NCBI RefSeq assembly: GCF_004634385.1
Contig: NZ_CP037895.1
Coordinates: 1,215,245-1,279,244, forward strand
Length of the DNA: 64,000 nucleotides
Source: Thermaerobacter sp. FW80
GTDB taxonomy: Bacteria > Bacillota > Sulfobacillia > Thermaerobacterales > Thermaerobacteraceae
Direction of reading: 5' to 3'
A program made the position numbers and the translations under genes. Position 1 is the stretch's first letter; every line of letters starts with the position of its first letter. Of the stretch, positions 45,600-54,663 are shown piece by piece. The notes beneath the pieces were generated by a model that was not told the origin of the DNA, did not search any database, and saw nothing but the letters and a program-made list of their open reading frames with translations.

Positions 45600-46555
45600 C
45601 CGTGTTCTCGCCGGTGAAAACGACGGTAGTTGCATCTGAAACTTCCGTGCGAGTACGTCATGCACTGGCTCGCCTGGGACCGTTGTTGGGCCTGGCACTC
45701 ATGTGTGGGCTACTGGCCGTTTTGCATCCGCGGTTCCTAGAAGGAGCGAATCTAGTCAACGTAGCACGGCAAGTCTCGATCCAAGCTATCATCGGTGCCG
45801 GGATGACCGTCGTCATCTTAACAGGCGGTATTGATCTGTCGGTGGGGTCGGTGCTAGCCTTTAGCGGTGCTATAGCGGCGAGGTTGGCCGCGGATGGGTT
45901 GCCCGTGTCGGTTGTCTTGGTTGGAGCTCTCGCAGTTGGCGTGACGTGTGGCGTGCTGAACGGGATACTTGTCGCTTACGGACGCATAGCGCCGTTCATT
46001 GCCACCTTGGGATCGATGACCGCCGTGCGTGGGTTAACCCTGGCTTTCACGGGCGGCCGTCCTATTACGGGCCTCGGTGAGGGTTTTCGTGCGCTGGGTT
46101 CGGAGTGGGCGCCAATCCTGATCATGATCTGTGTCTACGCGGTCGTATGGGCTTTCCTCGGCCACACCCGCGCGGGTCGCTACATCTATGCTGTTGGCTC
46201 AAATGAGGAAGCTGCCTGGGTTTCCGGCATAGCGGTCCGTAAGATACGTCTTCTGGCTTATAGTCTGTCGGGACTCACTGCGGCGCTTGGCGGTGTTGTG
46301 CTGGCAGCACGTCTTAACTCGGCCCAGCCAACAGCGGGTACGGGGTTTGAACTGGATGCCATTGCAGCGGTTGTGCTCGGCGGCACAGGGCTGTCGGGCG
46401 GCGCAGGGGGAGTAGGCGGAACCCTTGTTGGTGCTCTAATCATCGGCGTGGTGAATAACGGTCTTAACCTAATCAACGTCTCGTCCTTCTATCAACAAGT
46501 GGTGAAAGGGCTTGTTATCCTGATAGCCGTGTTGCTTGACCGCGGGCGACGCTAA
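45596..46555 (+). CDS. rbsC: ribose ABC transporter permease
   Basis: A 319-residue polytopic permease with eight to ten hydrophobic segments. It carries the family signatures MTVVILTGGIDLSVGSVLAF, FIATLGSMTAVRGL, AVGSNEEAAWVSGI and VVLGGTGLSGGAGGVGGTLV. It pairs with RbsA and RbsB for high-affinity ribose import. Start overlaps rbsA (ATGA). Confidence 0.95.
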   Translation: MTVFSPVKTTVVASETSVRVRHALARLGPLLGLALMCGLLAVLHPRFLEGANLVNVARQVSIQAIIGAGMTVVILTGGIDLSVGSVLAFSGAIAARLAADGLPVSVVLVGALAVGVTCGVLNGILVAYGRIAPFIATLGSMTAVRGLTLAFTGGRPITGLGEGFRALGSEWAPILIMICVYAVVWAFLGHTRAGRYIYAVGSNEEAAWVSGIAVRKIRLLAYSLSGLTAALGGVVLAARLNSAQPTAGTGFELDAIAAVVLGGTGLSGGAGGVGGTLVGALIIGVVNNGLNLINVSSFYQQVVKGLVILIAVLLDRGRR

Positions 46556-46667
46556 GAAAGCCCACAGGCGAGAGGTTCCACCAGTAAGGAATTCCCAATC
46601 CATTGTTGAGGAGGAGAGGGGGCGGTATGTGACCATATAGCCGAAGGGGACAACATTATCGCTTGTG

Positions 46668-46677
46668 GAACCGGTTC
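46668..46677. promoter_or_regulatory. palindrome upstream of rbsB
   Basis: GAACCGGTTC is a perfect 10-bp palindrome about 40 bp before the rbsB start, inside the 162-bp rbsC-rbsB gap. It is related to, but not identical with, the operator at 41654. A local regulatory site is possible. Confidence 0.3.
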
Positions 46678-47549
46678 TAGGCTGGCAACTTGAAGAAGCA
46701 CGCGGGGAGGGGGAATTGTGGTGCGGAAATGGAAGCAGGCGGCGTTGGGGCTGCTCGCTATTCTGGCTGTGGGTATACTTAGTGCGTGTGGTGGTAACCA
46801 GGGGCAGGCTACCAACGGCCAGATGGGTTCCTCTGATACGACGAATGAATCAAAGGACGACGTAGTCATTGGGCTGGCGATTTCGACTCTGAACAACCCG
46901 TTCTTCGTTGATCTTGAGGCAGGGGCGAAGGAGGCAGCTGAGGCTGCTGGAGCAAATTTGGTCGTCCTTGATGCCCAGGACGACCCGGCCCGGCAGGTAA
47001 GCCAGATTGAGGATCTAGTAACGCAAGGCGTTGACGCCATCGTTATCAACCCCACCGACGGGGACGCCGTTGTCCCAGCGATTGAGAAGGCGAATCAAGC
47101 CAACATCCCTGTGATCACGGTCGACCGGGCGGCAACGGGCGGTAAGGTCGCTACACACATTGCCTCGGATAACGTTGCAGGCGGTCGTATGGCTGGCGAG
47201 TACATCATCGATCTGCTCGGGGGCGAGGGGAAGGTGGTGGAGTTGGAGGGAATTCCTGGAACGTCGGCCGCCCGTGATCGCGGCCAGGGGTTCAACGAGG
47301 TTATTGGTTCGGCTGACGGTATCGAGGTAGTGGCACGGCAACCAGCTGACTTCGACCGCGCCAAAGGAATGAGCGTGATGGAGAACATCCTGCAAGCTCA
47401 GCCGGAGATCGATGCTGTCTTCGCTCACAACGACGAGATGGCGTTGGGAGCACTTGAGGCGATTAAAGCCTCCGGTCGTTCAGGCATCAAAGTTATCGGC
47501 TTTGACGGTACCCCCGACGCCGTAGCGGCCGTTAAAGCCGGTGAACTGG

Positions 47550-48974
47550 TTAGTGTCCCAGGTGGTGGTGGAAATCGCCGGGCTGTAGGGCCCGAGCCTG
47601 GTGGCCCTTGACAAGAAAGGTCACCGGTGGCTCCCCTTCGGGTTGGACAAGAACCGCCATGAAGGGAGGTCCGCTCACCGGTGACCGCTGATTTCAGGAT
47701 GGCACTTCTCGAGCTTCTACGCAAACACCAGGGGGAGCCGGAAGCCGATGCCCTGCGGGAAGGACTACGCTGGCTGGCCCAACAGCTCATGGAGCTCGAG
47801 GTGAGCGAACTCGTTGGCGCTCAGCGGTACGAGCGCACGGAAACGCGCAAGACCTACCGGAACGGCTATCGCTCCCGGCCCTGGGATACCCGCGTGGGCA
47901 CCATCGAGCTGCGGATCCCAAAGCTCCGCCAGGGCAGCTACTTCCCAAGCCTGCTGGAGCCACGCCGGCGGGCGGAACGGGCCCTGGTCGCCGTGGTGCA
48001 GGAGGCTTATGTGCAGGGGGTCAGCACCCGGAAGGTCGACGACCTGGTCCGGGCCTTGGGCCTGGACGGCATCAGCAAGAGCGAGGTGTCGCGACTCTGC
48101 GCGGAACTGGACGAGCGGATGGAGCGCTTCCGCAACCGTCCCCTGGAAGGCGAGTACCCCTACGTTTGGCTCGACGCCAAGCCGATCAAGGTGCGGCAGG
48201 ACCACCGGGTGGTGAACATGGCCGCGGTCATCGCCGTCGGGGTGAAGCGAACCGGGGAGCGCGAGGTGCTGGGCTTTGACGTGGGCGCCGCCGAGACGTA
48301 CGAGTTCTGGCTCGCGTTTCTCCGCAGCCTGGTGGCCCGCGGGCTCAAGGGTGTTCGCCTCGTCATCTCCGATGCCCATGAGGGGCTCAAGCGCGCCATC
48401 AGCGAGGTGCTGGCGGGCGCCAGCTGGCAACGGTGCCGCGTGCACTTCATGCGGAACCTGCTGGCCCGGGTGCCCAAGCACGCCCAGCCGATGGTGGCGG
48501 CCCTGGTGCGGACGATCTTCGCCCAGCCCGACCTGGAGTCCGCCCGGGAGCAGCTGGAACACGTGGCAGCCAACCTGGACCGGCGATTCCCCCAGGCCGC
48601 CGCTCTGCTTCGGGATGCAATGGAGGACGTGCTGGCGTACATGGCCTTCCCGACCGAGCACTGGCGGCGGATCCACTCGACCAACGTTCTGGAGCGGCTG
48701 AATCGGGAACTGGCCCGGCGCTGCGACGTGGTGGGGATCTTCCCGAACATGGCCGCCGCCATCCGCCTGTTGGGAGCTCTTCTCGAGGAGCAACAGGACG
48801 AATGGCTGGTGTCCCGGCGGTACTTCAGCCTGGAGTCGATGGCCAAGATTGACGCGTGTACATCACATGAGGCTACGCGGCTCCATGAAACCGAAGCAAC
48901 CCTGAAGGTGCTGGCCATGTAAGGCGTTCAAACCCGAGGGGAGCGCAAATCACACCACTTGACGGGACGTGACC
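47550..48974. mobile_element. IS256-family insertion sequence in rbsB
   Basis: About 1425 bp containing one transposase. Imperfect terminal repeats share GTCCC and GTGGTG blocks on both ends. AACTGG occurs directly at both junctions (47544-47549 and 48975-48980). The family normally duplicates 8-9 bp; only six are visible here, so the exact ends may be off by a few bases. Confidence 0.85.
47681..48922 (+). CDS. IS256-family (Mutator-type) transposase
   Basis: A 413-residue transposase with intact DDE residues: Asp in YVWLDAKPIKV, Asp in RLVISDAHEGLK and Glu in STNVLERLNRELARR. The N-terminal part (ELVGAQRYERTETRKTYRNG) and SASWQRC-type segment AGASWQRCRVHFMRNLLARV are classic for the family. 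A GTG at 47681 is the most upstream start; an ATG at 47699 is also possible. Apparently functional. Its GC content is higher than that of the rbs genes it interrupts. Confidence 0.95.
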   Translation: MTADFRMALLELLRKHQGEPEADALREGLRWLAQQLMELEVSELVGAQRYERTETRKTYRNGYRSRPWDTRVGTIELRIPKLRQGSYFPSLLEPRRRAERALVAVVQEAYVQGVSTRKVDDLVRALGLDGISKSEVSRLCAELDERMERFRNRPLEGEYPYVWLDAKPIKVRQDHRVVNMAAVIAVGVKRTGEREVLGFDVGAAETYEFWLAFLRSLVARGLKGVRLVISDAHEGLKRAISEVLAGASWQRCRVHFMRNLLARVPKHAQPMVAALVRTIFAQPDLESAREQLEHVAANLDRRFPQAAALLRDAMEDVLAYMAFPTEHWRRIHSTNVLERLNRELARRCDVVGIFPNMAAAIRLLGALLEEQQDEWLVSRRYFSLESMAKIDACTSHEATRLHETEATLKVLAM

Positions 48975-49138
48975 AACTGGCGGCCACTGTGGCCCAGCAG
49001 CCCAGAAAGATGGGTATGCTGGCCATAGAGTACGCACTGAAGGTGATCAAGGGCGAACAGGTTGAGTCGTTCGTACCTGTGGAGTTGCAACTGGTGACCC
49101 AGTAAGGATTGGTTCATGTCCATAGGGGAAAGGCAACG

Positions 49139-49175
49139 CCGCACGCCACGCGTCATCGTGGCGTGCGGCCCTTTT
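49139..49175 (+). terminator. intrinsic terminator of the rbs operon
   Basis: A perfect 12-bp stem (CCGCACGCCACG at 49139-49150 pairing with 49157-49168) closes a six-base loop and is followed by CCCTTTT. It lies 33 bp after the rbsB stop. Confidence 0.92.
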
Positions 49176-49875
49176 GAGCCTGCTTCACGAACCCAGGTAT
49201 TTCCGCAGGACTGCAGCCCCGAGAGGTTCAGTCAAATTGACCGTGATGGTTGAGAACTCTTGAGAAATAAACGGCTTTCCTTGGCACATTGAGGCCGCAT
49301 ATCACTAGGGTACCCGGTGAGGTTCGTGCCGGAACGTGGCACCGGCTGTAGCCGCCCGGCAGCCGCAGGCCCACGCCTTGAAGGCTTCGTAGGCCTGTCC
49401 GACCAGCTCGCTCCGGGCGGGGTAGGATCCGCCGTTCAAGCCCACCGCCACCGCGTGCACCTACGGGAGGTCGTGGAGCTCGTCCTCGTAGCTTACATCG
49501 GGGTGGAAGGCTTGGTTCCACCGCGACAGGCCGTATCCCACCTGCGTTAGCTCCACGGACACAGCCCCTGGTGCCACCTACACTGCCACCTACACTGACG
49601 CCAGATACTGTCGGCGCATGTGAGCGCTCCACCGACAGCCAGGATCAGACTTGCCATCATCGCACGTCGATGCCAGGACATTCGACGGAAGGACCCAATG
49701 TCGGGTCCGCCCCATTTGCCCCTCCACTGGGGAGCAAGACCGCTGGCGACACCCTCGCCGCGGCAGTTCCCTCGTCTTGTGCACAACATCTCGCACCGCT
49801 TCAGGCCAGGGAGGGAATGGCGCCAAATCAGCTCTGGTCTCCCCACGCCGCACAGCACGAACCAACGACACCCCT
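49176..49875. pseudogene. degenerate region with possible gene relic
   Basis: No intact gene is present. On the reverse strand, from about 49560 down, ordered segments such as SVELTQVGYGLSRWNQAFHP, then GGSYPARSELVGQAYEAFKA and ITVNLTEPLGAAVLRKYLGS appear in different frames with stop codons between them. This looks like the decayed remains of a coding sequence that I cannot identify. Confidence 0.35.
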
Positions 49876-50997
49876 TCATCGCACCCCCTCAAAGTAGACG
49901 CGGGGACCATCCCAGAACGAGGACACGGCGATTATGCCGCCCCTTACCGCATCGGACGCGACCGACCAGCACACATTCCCCTCTTTAGCGTATCCAGGCA
50001 AAATGGTCTCGAAACCGCCAAGTAGGGGATCAGGGATGACGCCGCAGGAATCCGTAGCTCGAACGCTATTGGCATCGAGATAGTCGAAATGCACGTCGAT
50101 GAACGAACCGGAACTATCGGTACCGACGTATGTCACTCGGACACGAGCCATCACATACTGGTATCCAGGGTCGGGCGGATCGTTAAACATGGATTCTTCA
50201 GAAATCTCAGGCCATGCGTCTGGATCGATGCTGAGGATCTTGACCATCCACTTATCCCCGACGGGAAACTCCGTACCGATTGGAGCAGGATTCTTCGGGC
50301 TACCTAACGGCGGATTGACTTCATTTCTCTTGAAAGAGTAGGCGCGATAGGCTACTGCAGCCGCCTGTCCACGTGTCAGCTCCATATCGGGTCGGAAGTA
50401 TCGCCACACAAAGTCGTCGTATCCTTTCATAATGTTGGCCCGCGCAACGGCGCCGACAGCATCTGCGAACCAGCTGTCCGCGGGAACGTCATCAAATGGT
50501 TCCGACGCTGGAGCGAGGTTCAAGGCACGTTGGATGATCACAGCAGCTTCCTTTCTCGTAATGTTTTTGTCATAACCAAAAGTTCCATCTGTGTATCCCA
50601 GTATGAAGCCCGCGTTGTAAGCCTTTACAACGTATTCGTATAGCTTCTGCCCTTCGGTGACATCCAGGAAAAATTCTCTCCCAAGAGGCAATTCTGTTCC
50701 CGTAGCCCGTTCAACAGCTAGAACAAGCATTTTTGCGAAGGCCGCACGAGTCACCCTGGCACCTGGGCGGAAGGTCCCGTCAGGAAATCCGTCGACTAGC
50801 CCGACGTCATGTGCCTTTAAGATGTCGCCTGTCAGCACGCCATCGACATCAGGAAACTCGCCGTGGCTGGCCTGGACGTAAGATACATGCGAAGCCAGTA
50901 TGGCGACTACTAGGGCTGTTACTACGATACCTGCCAAGCCTTGAGCGCATCCGAATTCACGCAAAAATCTCCGTATACAATCTGATAACCGTGCCAT
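49876..50997 (-). CDS. secreted SLH-domain protein
   Basis: A 373-residue surface protein. An N-terminal hydrophobic helix (LAGIVVTALVVAILASHVSY) acts as a signal. Three SLH domains follow: FPDVDGVLTGDILKAHDVGL, FLDVTEGQKLYEYVVKAYNA and FDDVPADSWFADAVGAVARA, each ending in a DGTF or FRPDMELTRGQ type repeat. SLH domains anchor proteins to pyruvylated secondary cell wall polymers. The C-terminal 130 residues form a beta-rich domain (YQYVMARVRVTYVGTDSSGS) resembling DUF4352-type modules. Base composition is much lower in GC than the backbone, suggesting transfer. Confidence 0.88.
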   Translation of the reverse strand: MARLSDCIRRFLREFGCAQGLAGIVVTALVVAILASHVSYVQASHGEFPDVDGVLTGDILKAHDVGLVDGFPDGTFRPGARVTRAAFAKMLVLAVERATGTELPLGREFFLDVTEGQKLYEYVVKAYNAGFILGYTDGTFGYDKNITRKEAAVIIQRALNLAPASEPFDDVPADSWFADAVGAVARANIMKGYDDFVWRYFRPDMELTRGQAAAVAYRAYSFKRNEVNPPLGSPKNPAPIGTEFPVGDKWMVKILSIDPDAWPEISEESMFNDPPDPGYQYVMARVRVTYVGTDSSGSFIDVHFDYLDANSVRATDSCGVIPDPLLGGFETILPGYAKEGNVCWSVASDAVRGGIIAVSSFWDGPRVYFEGVR

Positions 50998-51388
50998 CCG
51001 AGAACAGCCTCCTCTTCATCCTCTTCAACAGTCTGCGTAGCTAGCATTCGCGTCGTATTGGGAGGATCCTTCTCGCTGAGGAGCCTGCAGGACAGCAAGC
51101 GTGGGCGGAATGTTGCCTTGTTTAGGCCGTTTGGCGGCCTGCCGTTCGGGCCAACCCACAAGCCCCACAAGCTCGGTAGCCTTCCCATGTCGGCAAGATC
51201 ACGGCACCGCCCAGCCAGTCTTTCCCGTTCCACGCCGTCCGGTCCCATCCTGTACGCCGCCGATCGTGCGTGGGATGCGGCGGAGCACCGCATCTTTCCG
51301 CTTGAGTTGGGTCGATTCCGAATTCGCTGCACCAACGTTGACACCAGGGAACGGTCCGCGGACACTGGCGATGCGAGGTGAGGGGCTC
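50998..51388. other. intergenic region, no feature seen
   Basis: The stretch between the SLH gene and the first toxin-antitoxin pair shows no gene, repeat or clear promoter. Confidence 0.5.
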
Positions 51389-51710
51389 GTGGCGATCCTC
51401 CGCGTTGGTCGCCGGGGGCAGGTGACCCTGCCGGTCGAGATCCGTCAGGCCCTCGGCGTTGCCGAAGGGCGGAAAATGGTCTGCTACGTCAACGAGGCCG
51501 GCGACCGGCGACATCGTCCTGCACCCGCTGCCTGCGCCGCGGTCGATCGACGAAGTCGCAGGGGCCCTGAAGGATACGGGGGGCCGGTCGCTGGCGGACG
51601 CCCTGGAACGGGCCGCCACCGAGTACGCCGAAGCCTGGCGCGAGAGCCAGCCCAGGCCGCAAGCGGCCGTCGCCTGGCGAGACGCAACGCCGGCGAGGGA
51701 CGCCTCGTGA
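51389..51710 (+). pseudogene. AbrB-type (VapB) antitoxin, frameshifted by a 7-bp tandem duplication
   Basis: The N-terminal half (VAILRVGRRGQVTLPVEIRQ, then ALGVAEGRKMVCYVNEAGD) is an AbrB swapped-hairpin DNA-binding domain. The remainder (GDIVLHPLPAPRSIDEVAGA onward) is in another frame. Between them CGGCGAC is perfectly duplicated (51499-51505 and 51506-51512); removing one copy gives NEAGDIVLHPLP, matching the intact paralogue at 54325. The C-terminal toxin-binding part therefore cannot be made by normal reading. GTG start at 51389 behind GAGGTGAGG. Confidence 0.85.
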
Positions 51711-52114
51711 TGGAGCGGTGGCTTCTGGATACGAACCTCATCATCTACCTGCTGGCTCCCGATCAGGCGCCGAGCGATTCGATTCGCGAGCGGGTCCGGG
51801 GTCTTTTTGAGCGGGCGGCGCGGGGCGAGGCGACCCTGGTGGTGACGCCCGTCGTGGTGTTCGAGACGTTGCTGGTCCTCATGGGATTCGACCTGCACCC
51901 CCGCGAAGCGGCCCGCCTCGTCGAGCGGGTGCTCGCCTGGACCGGCGTGGAGTGCGAGGACGAGGCGCACGTCCTGTATGCCCTGAGCCGGCTCTCGAAG
52001 AAACTCGATTTCGTGGGCGGCTACCTGGCCTCGCGGTCCCATGCCGAGCCCTACCGGGTCGCCTCCAACGACCGCGACCTCAGGCGCCTGGGAGCAAGGA
52101 TGGCGGAAAGGTGA
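51710..52114 (+). CDS. PIN-domain (VapC-type) ribonuclease toxin
   Basis: A 134-residue PIN nuclease with acidic residues in place: Asp in WLLDTNLIIYLLAP, Glu in VVVFETLLVLMGF, Asp in KKLDFVGGYLAS and Asp in ASNDRDLRRLG. VapC toxins cleave RNA, often tRNA. The ATG overlaps the antitoxin stop (TGATG), so expression should be coupled. Because the antitoxin upstream is frameshifted, either the toxin is weakly translated, a second antitoxin neutralises it, or the module is decaying. Confidence 0.88.
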   Translation: MERWLLDTNLIIYLLAPDQAPSDSIRERVRGLFERAARGEATLVVTPVVVFETLLVLMGFDLHPREAARLVERVLAWTGVECEDEAHVLYALSRLSKKLDFVGGYLASRSHAEPYRVASNDRDLRRLGARMAER

Positions 52115-52418
52115 GAAGGCCGTCGGAGGAACGGTCTCCGGCAGACGCCCGGCCGCCGACGATTGGAGCGGGCATCGCCGGCGGTACCACGACAGGGGCG
52201 GGCTCGTAGGCTAGACAGCGGACGTCCCGGGGCCCGTCCGCACGACCGGCGCGACGGCGCGACCCGGCAGGTCCTGGGGACGTTCTCGCCGAACAAAGGT
52301 TTGGGAAGCGCATCGGAGGTGCCGACGTGATGGACGGCGAGGACCACCGCCGCCAGCGGGCAGGGAAGCGCCCGGGCTGCGCTGCCGCGGCCAGGGCCGG
52401 CGGCCCGGGAGGCGGGCG
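52115..52418. other. intergenic region, no feature seen
   Basis: About 300 bp with no convincing gene or repeat. The ribosome site of the following gene lies at its end. Confidence 0.4.
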
Positions 52419-53780
52419 ATGACGGGGCGGGCACCGGCCGCGGGGCGGCACGCCGGTGGTCGCGACGGGCGGGTGGTGCGGGTCAGCCGGCAGGCGGCCG
52501 CCAACTTCTTGCTGGAACGTCTGGGCTTGCTGGGGCGTGCCACGCCGGCCCCAGTGCCTGCGGTTCGACCCCCGTCCGCGGTGCCGTCGGCTCCCGGTCC
52601 GGCCGACGGCGGTGACCCCGCCGGGGGTGGCGCAAGACTTTCGGATGCGGCGGCCGGGACCCGTCGCCGCACGGCCACCGCCGGGGACGTGCTCGCCGTC
52701 CTGACCCAGCTCGGTGCGGTGCAGCTGGATCCGGTCAACGTGGTGGAACGCAACCACCACCTGGTCTTCTTCAACCGCCTGCCAGGCTACCGTCCCGCCC
52801 TGTTCGAGGAACTCTACGACGAGGGCCAGGTGTTTGAGGCCTGGTGCCACGCCCGCTGCGCCCTGCCCGTGAGCTGGTATCCCGCCTTCCGGCCGGCTTT
52901 CCGGACGGTGTCGGCCGACCGGCTCGACCCCGCCGTGCGGGAGTGGATGGGGCGAATCCTGGAGATGGTGGCGACGGGGGGCGCTGTGTCCCCGCGGCGG
53001 ATCGACTCGGGCGAGCGGGTCATCGGCTACTGGGACCGGGACGTGCCGGCCACCCGGGCCGTCAGCCAAGCCCTGCAGCACCTGTGGGAGGAAGGCCGAC
53101 TGGTGGTCCGCTCCCGGCGGGGCAACGAGCGCACCTACGATCTGCCCGAGCGGGTCTTGCCGAAGGAGGTGCTGGTCCGGCAACTGGACGCCGGCGAAGC
53201 CGCAGAGCAGCGAATCCGGCACTACGCCCAGGCCATGGTCCTGTTCGACCCCGGGGACCCGTATTTCGGCTGGCACCGCTGGCCTGCGCCCCGGCGGCGG
53301 GAGGAGGCGGAGCGGCGGGTTGCTGTCGGGGAGTGGGTGCGCGTCGAGATCGAGGGTGTCAAGCGGCCCTACTACGCGGCGGCGGAGGACCGCGAGCGGC
53401 TGGAATCCGCCGGCGAGCTACCGGAGTCCCGCAGCGCCAGGTTCCTCCCGCCCCTGGACAACCTGCTCTGGCGCCGGAGCCGGGTGCGTGACCTGTTCGG
53501 CTTCGACTATACGTGGGAGATCTACATCCCGGCCGCCAAACGGCGCTACGGGCCGTACACCATGCCGGTGTTGTACCGGAACCGCCTGGTGGGCCGCATC
53601 GACCTGGAGTTCCGTCAGGTCACCCGCACCCTCGTCGTGCACCGCCTCGCTCTCGAGCCGGCGTACGAGCGCTGGAACCGGTCCATCCAGCGGGCAGTGG
53701 CGGCGGAGGTGGAGCGGCTGGGGCGGTATCTCGGTGCGGCGAGCCTCGAGAGGACGCCGCTCGTTGCCAAGCCGTTCTAG
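52419..53780 (+). CDS. YcaQ-like winged-helix DNA glycosylase family protein
   Basis: A 453-residue member of the HTH_42 (YcaQ/AlkX) family. E. coli YcaQ unhooks interstrand crosslinks and alkylated bases. Landmarks are LGAVQLDPVNVVERNHHLVF, the QVFEAWCHARCALPVSWYPA block, LDNLLWRRSRVRDLFGFDYT, WEIYIPAAKRRYGPYTMPVL and VGRIDLEF. An N-terminal segment (ASRQAAANFLLERLGLLGRA-like) and a Pro/Ala-rich insert at about 45-90 precede the core. ATG 52419 has a GGGAGGCGGG site. DNA repair glycosylase activity is inferred from the family. Confidence 0.88.
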   Translation: MTGRAPAAGRHAGGRDGRVVRVSRQAAANFLLERLGLLGRATPAPVPAVRPPSAVPSAPGPADGGDPAGGGARLSDAAAGTRRRTATAGDVLAVLTQLGAVQLDPVNVVERNHHLVFFNRLPGYRPALFEELYDEGQVFEAWCHARCALPVSWYPAFRPAFRTVSADRLDPAVREWMGRILEMVATGGAVSPRRIDSGERVIGYWDRDVPATRAVSQALQHLWEEGRLVVRSRRGNERTYDLPERVLPKEVLVRQLDAGEAAEQRIRHYAQAMVLFDPGDPYFGWHRWPAPRRREEAERRVAVGEWVRVEIEGVKRPYYAAAEDRERLESAGELPESRSARFLPPLDNLLWRRSRVRDLFGFDYTWEIYIPAAKRRYGPYTMPVLYRNRLVGRIDLEFRQVTRTLVVHRLALEPAYERWNRSIQRAVAAEVERLGRYLGAASLERTPLVAKPF

Positions 53781-53884
53781 ACGCCACGCCGCCCACCGCC
53801 GTAGGGCGAGAGTAGCGACCACGTCCGAGAGCTCCAGCACGGACGGTTCACCCGATTCCCCCCAGGAACCGCTTTCGCGCAGTG

Positions 53885-54151
53885 TCACGGCTGGCATCGG
53901 GCGGACCACCATCCGCCTCGGCCGCCCCGCTGCAGGTCGCCCACAGGGCGCCCACCCTGAACGCACCGGCGTCGATCTGGGGGAAATCCAGAAGGAACCC
54001 ATCGTGAGAGCACGCGGGCCTCAAACTGTCCGGGGCCCCGCGCTCCCAGAATCAGCCCATCGCCAGGCTTGACGCCCACAGCCTTCCGAAAGGACGCCGG
54101 CAGCGCGAGCCGGCCGAGGCCCTGGAGCCGTGCGGCCGCCACGGCTCGCAC
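53885..54151 (-). CDS. solitary AbrB/SpoVT-like DNA-binding domain, possibly a remnant
   Basis: The first 50 residues (AARLQGLGRLALPASFRKAV, then GVKPGDGLILGARGPGQFEA) are a clear AbrB swapped-hairpin motif. The remaining 38 residues have no family character. There is no PIN gene beside it on this strand and no convincing ribosome site before GTG 54151. It may be an orphan antitoxin or a transition-state-type regulator whose end has decayed. Confidence 0.45.
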   Translation of the reverse strand: MRAVAAARLQGLGRLALPASFRKAVGVKPGDGLILGARGPGQFEARVLSRWVPSGFPPDRRRCVQGGRPVGDLQRGGRGGWWSARCQP

Positions 54152-54324
54152 CCGTTTCCCCGCCCTGCGCCGATCATCCCATGGCCCGCGGTGCCGATCT
54201 TGGCTGCCGCGGCCGCTCAGGGACGATTGGAATCTGACGATGATGCATATACTCCGAACAGAAAGCGACTTGTTTGAGTCTCATCCAGCGAGGTGGTATC
54301 GTGGGGACGCGAGGTGATCGCGCC

Positions 54325-54660
54325 GTGGCCGTGGTGAAGATCCTCCAGAGGGGGCAGATGACCCTGCCCAAGGCGATCCGCGAGCGCGTCGGTCTGGAGG
54401 AGGGGGACGACGTGCTCGTGTACGTCAACGGCGAGGGCGAGATCGTGCTGTACCCGCTGCCGCGGCCGCGGAGTCTCAAGGAGCTGGGCAGCGTGCTGAA
54501 GATCGATCGGCCCGTGGACACGGAGGAGGCCCGGGACGCGATCCGTGCATCCCGGGCTCGGCGGTGGGCCGAAAAGCATGGCCTGGACGGGCCGGGCGCA
54601 CAGGCGCTGGCGCAGGCGGCCGCGGGGCGGGAACCGGTCGAGGACCGGGTGAGGGAATAG
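54325..54660 (+). CDS. AbrB-type (VapB) antitoxin, intact
   Basis: A 111-residue antitoxin. Residues 1-45 (VKILQRGQMTLPKAIRERVG, then LEEGDDVLVYVNGEGEIVL) form the AbrB DNA-binding domain; the helical, charged C-terminus should wrap the PIN toxin. GTG 54325 lies behind GAGGTGAT, the same arrangement as in the frameshifted paralogue at 51389, which supports both start choices. Four bases separate it from the toxin gene. Autorepression by the complex is usual for this family. Confidence 0.88.
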   Translation: MAVVKILQRGQMTLPKAIRERVGLEEGDDVLVYVNGEGEIVLYPLPRPRSLKELGSVLKIDRPVDTEEARDAIRASRARRWAEKHGLDGPGAQALAQAAAGREPVEDRVRE

Positions 54661-54663
54661 CCC

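Larger units (their letters stand above)
46718..49105 (+). pseudogene. rbsB: ribose ABC transporter substrate-binding lipoprotein, interrupted by an IS256-type element
   Basis: The first part (46718-47549) encodes a lipoprotein signal with lipobox LSACGG and the ribose-binding fold (VVIGLAISTLNNPFFVDLEA, VITVDRAATGG, VFAHNDEMALGALEAIKASG, VIGFDGTPDAVAAVKAGEL). The last 43 codons (LAATVAQQPRKMGMLAIEYA onward, stop at 49105) lie beyond the insertion. Removing the element and one copy of AACTGG restores KAGELAATVAQQP in frame. The truncated product reads 15 or so wrong residues into the element and lacks the C-terminal lobe, so the transporter probably has no working binding protein. GTG start behind GGGGAGGGGG. 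Confidence 0.93.

Noticed and set aside
47541-48980. 8-9 bp target duplication for the IS256-type element
   Set aside because: Only AACTGG is repeated at both junctions; extending to 8 or 9 bp gives mismatches, so the longer duplication was not claimed.
49228-49632. 134-codon reverse frame after the rbs terminator
   Set aside because: It has no domain character, while ordered peptides appear in another frame with stops, pointing to decayed DNA.
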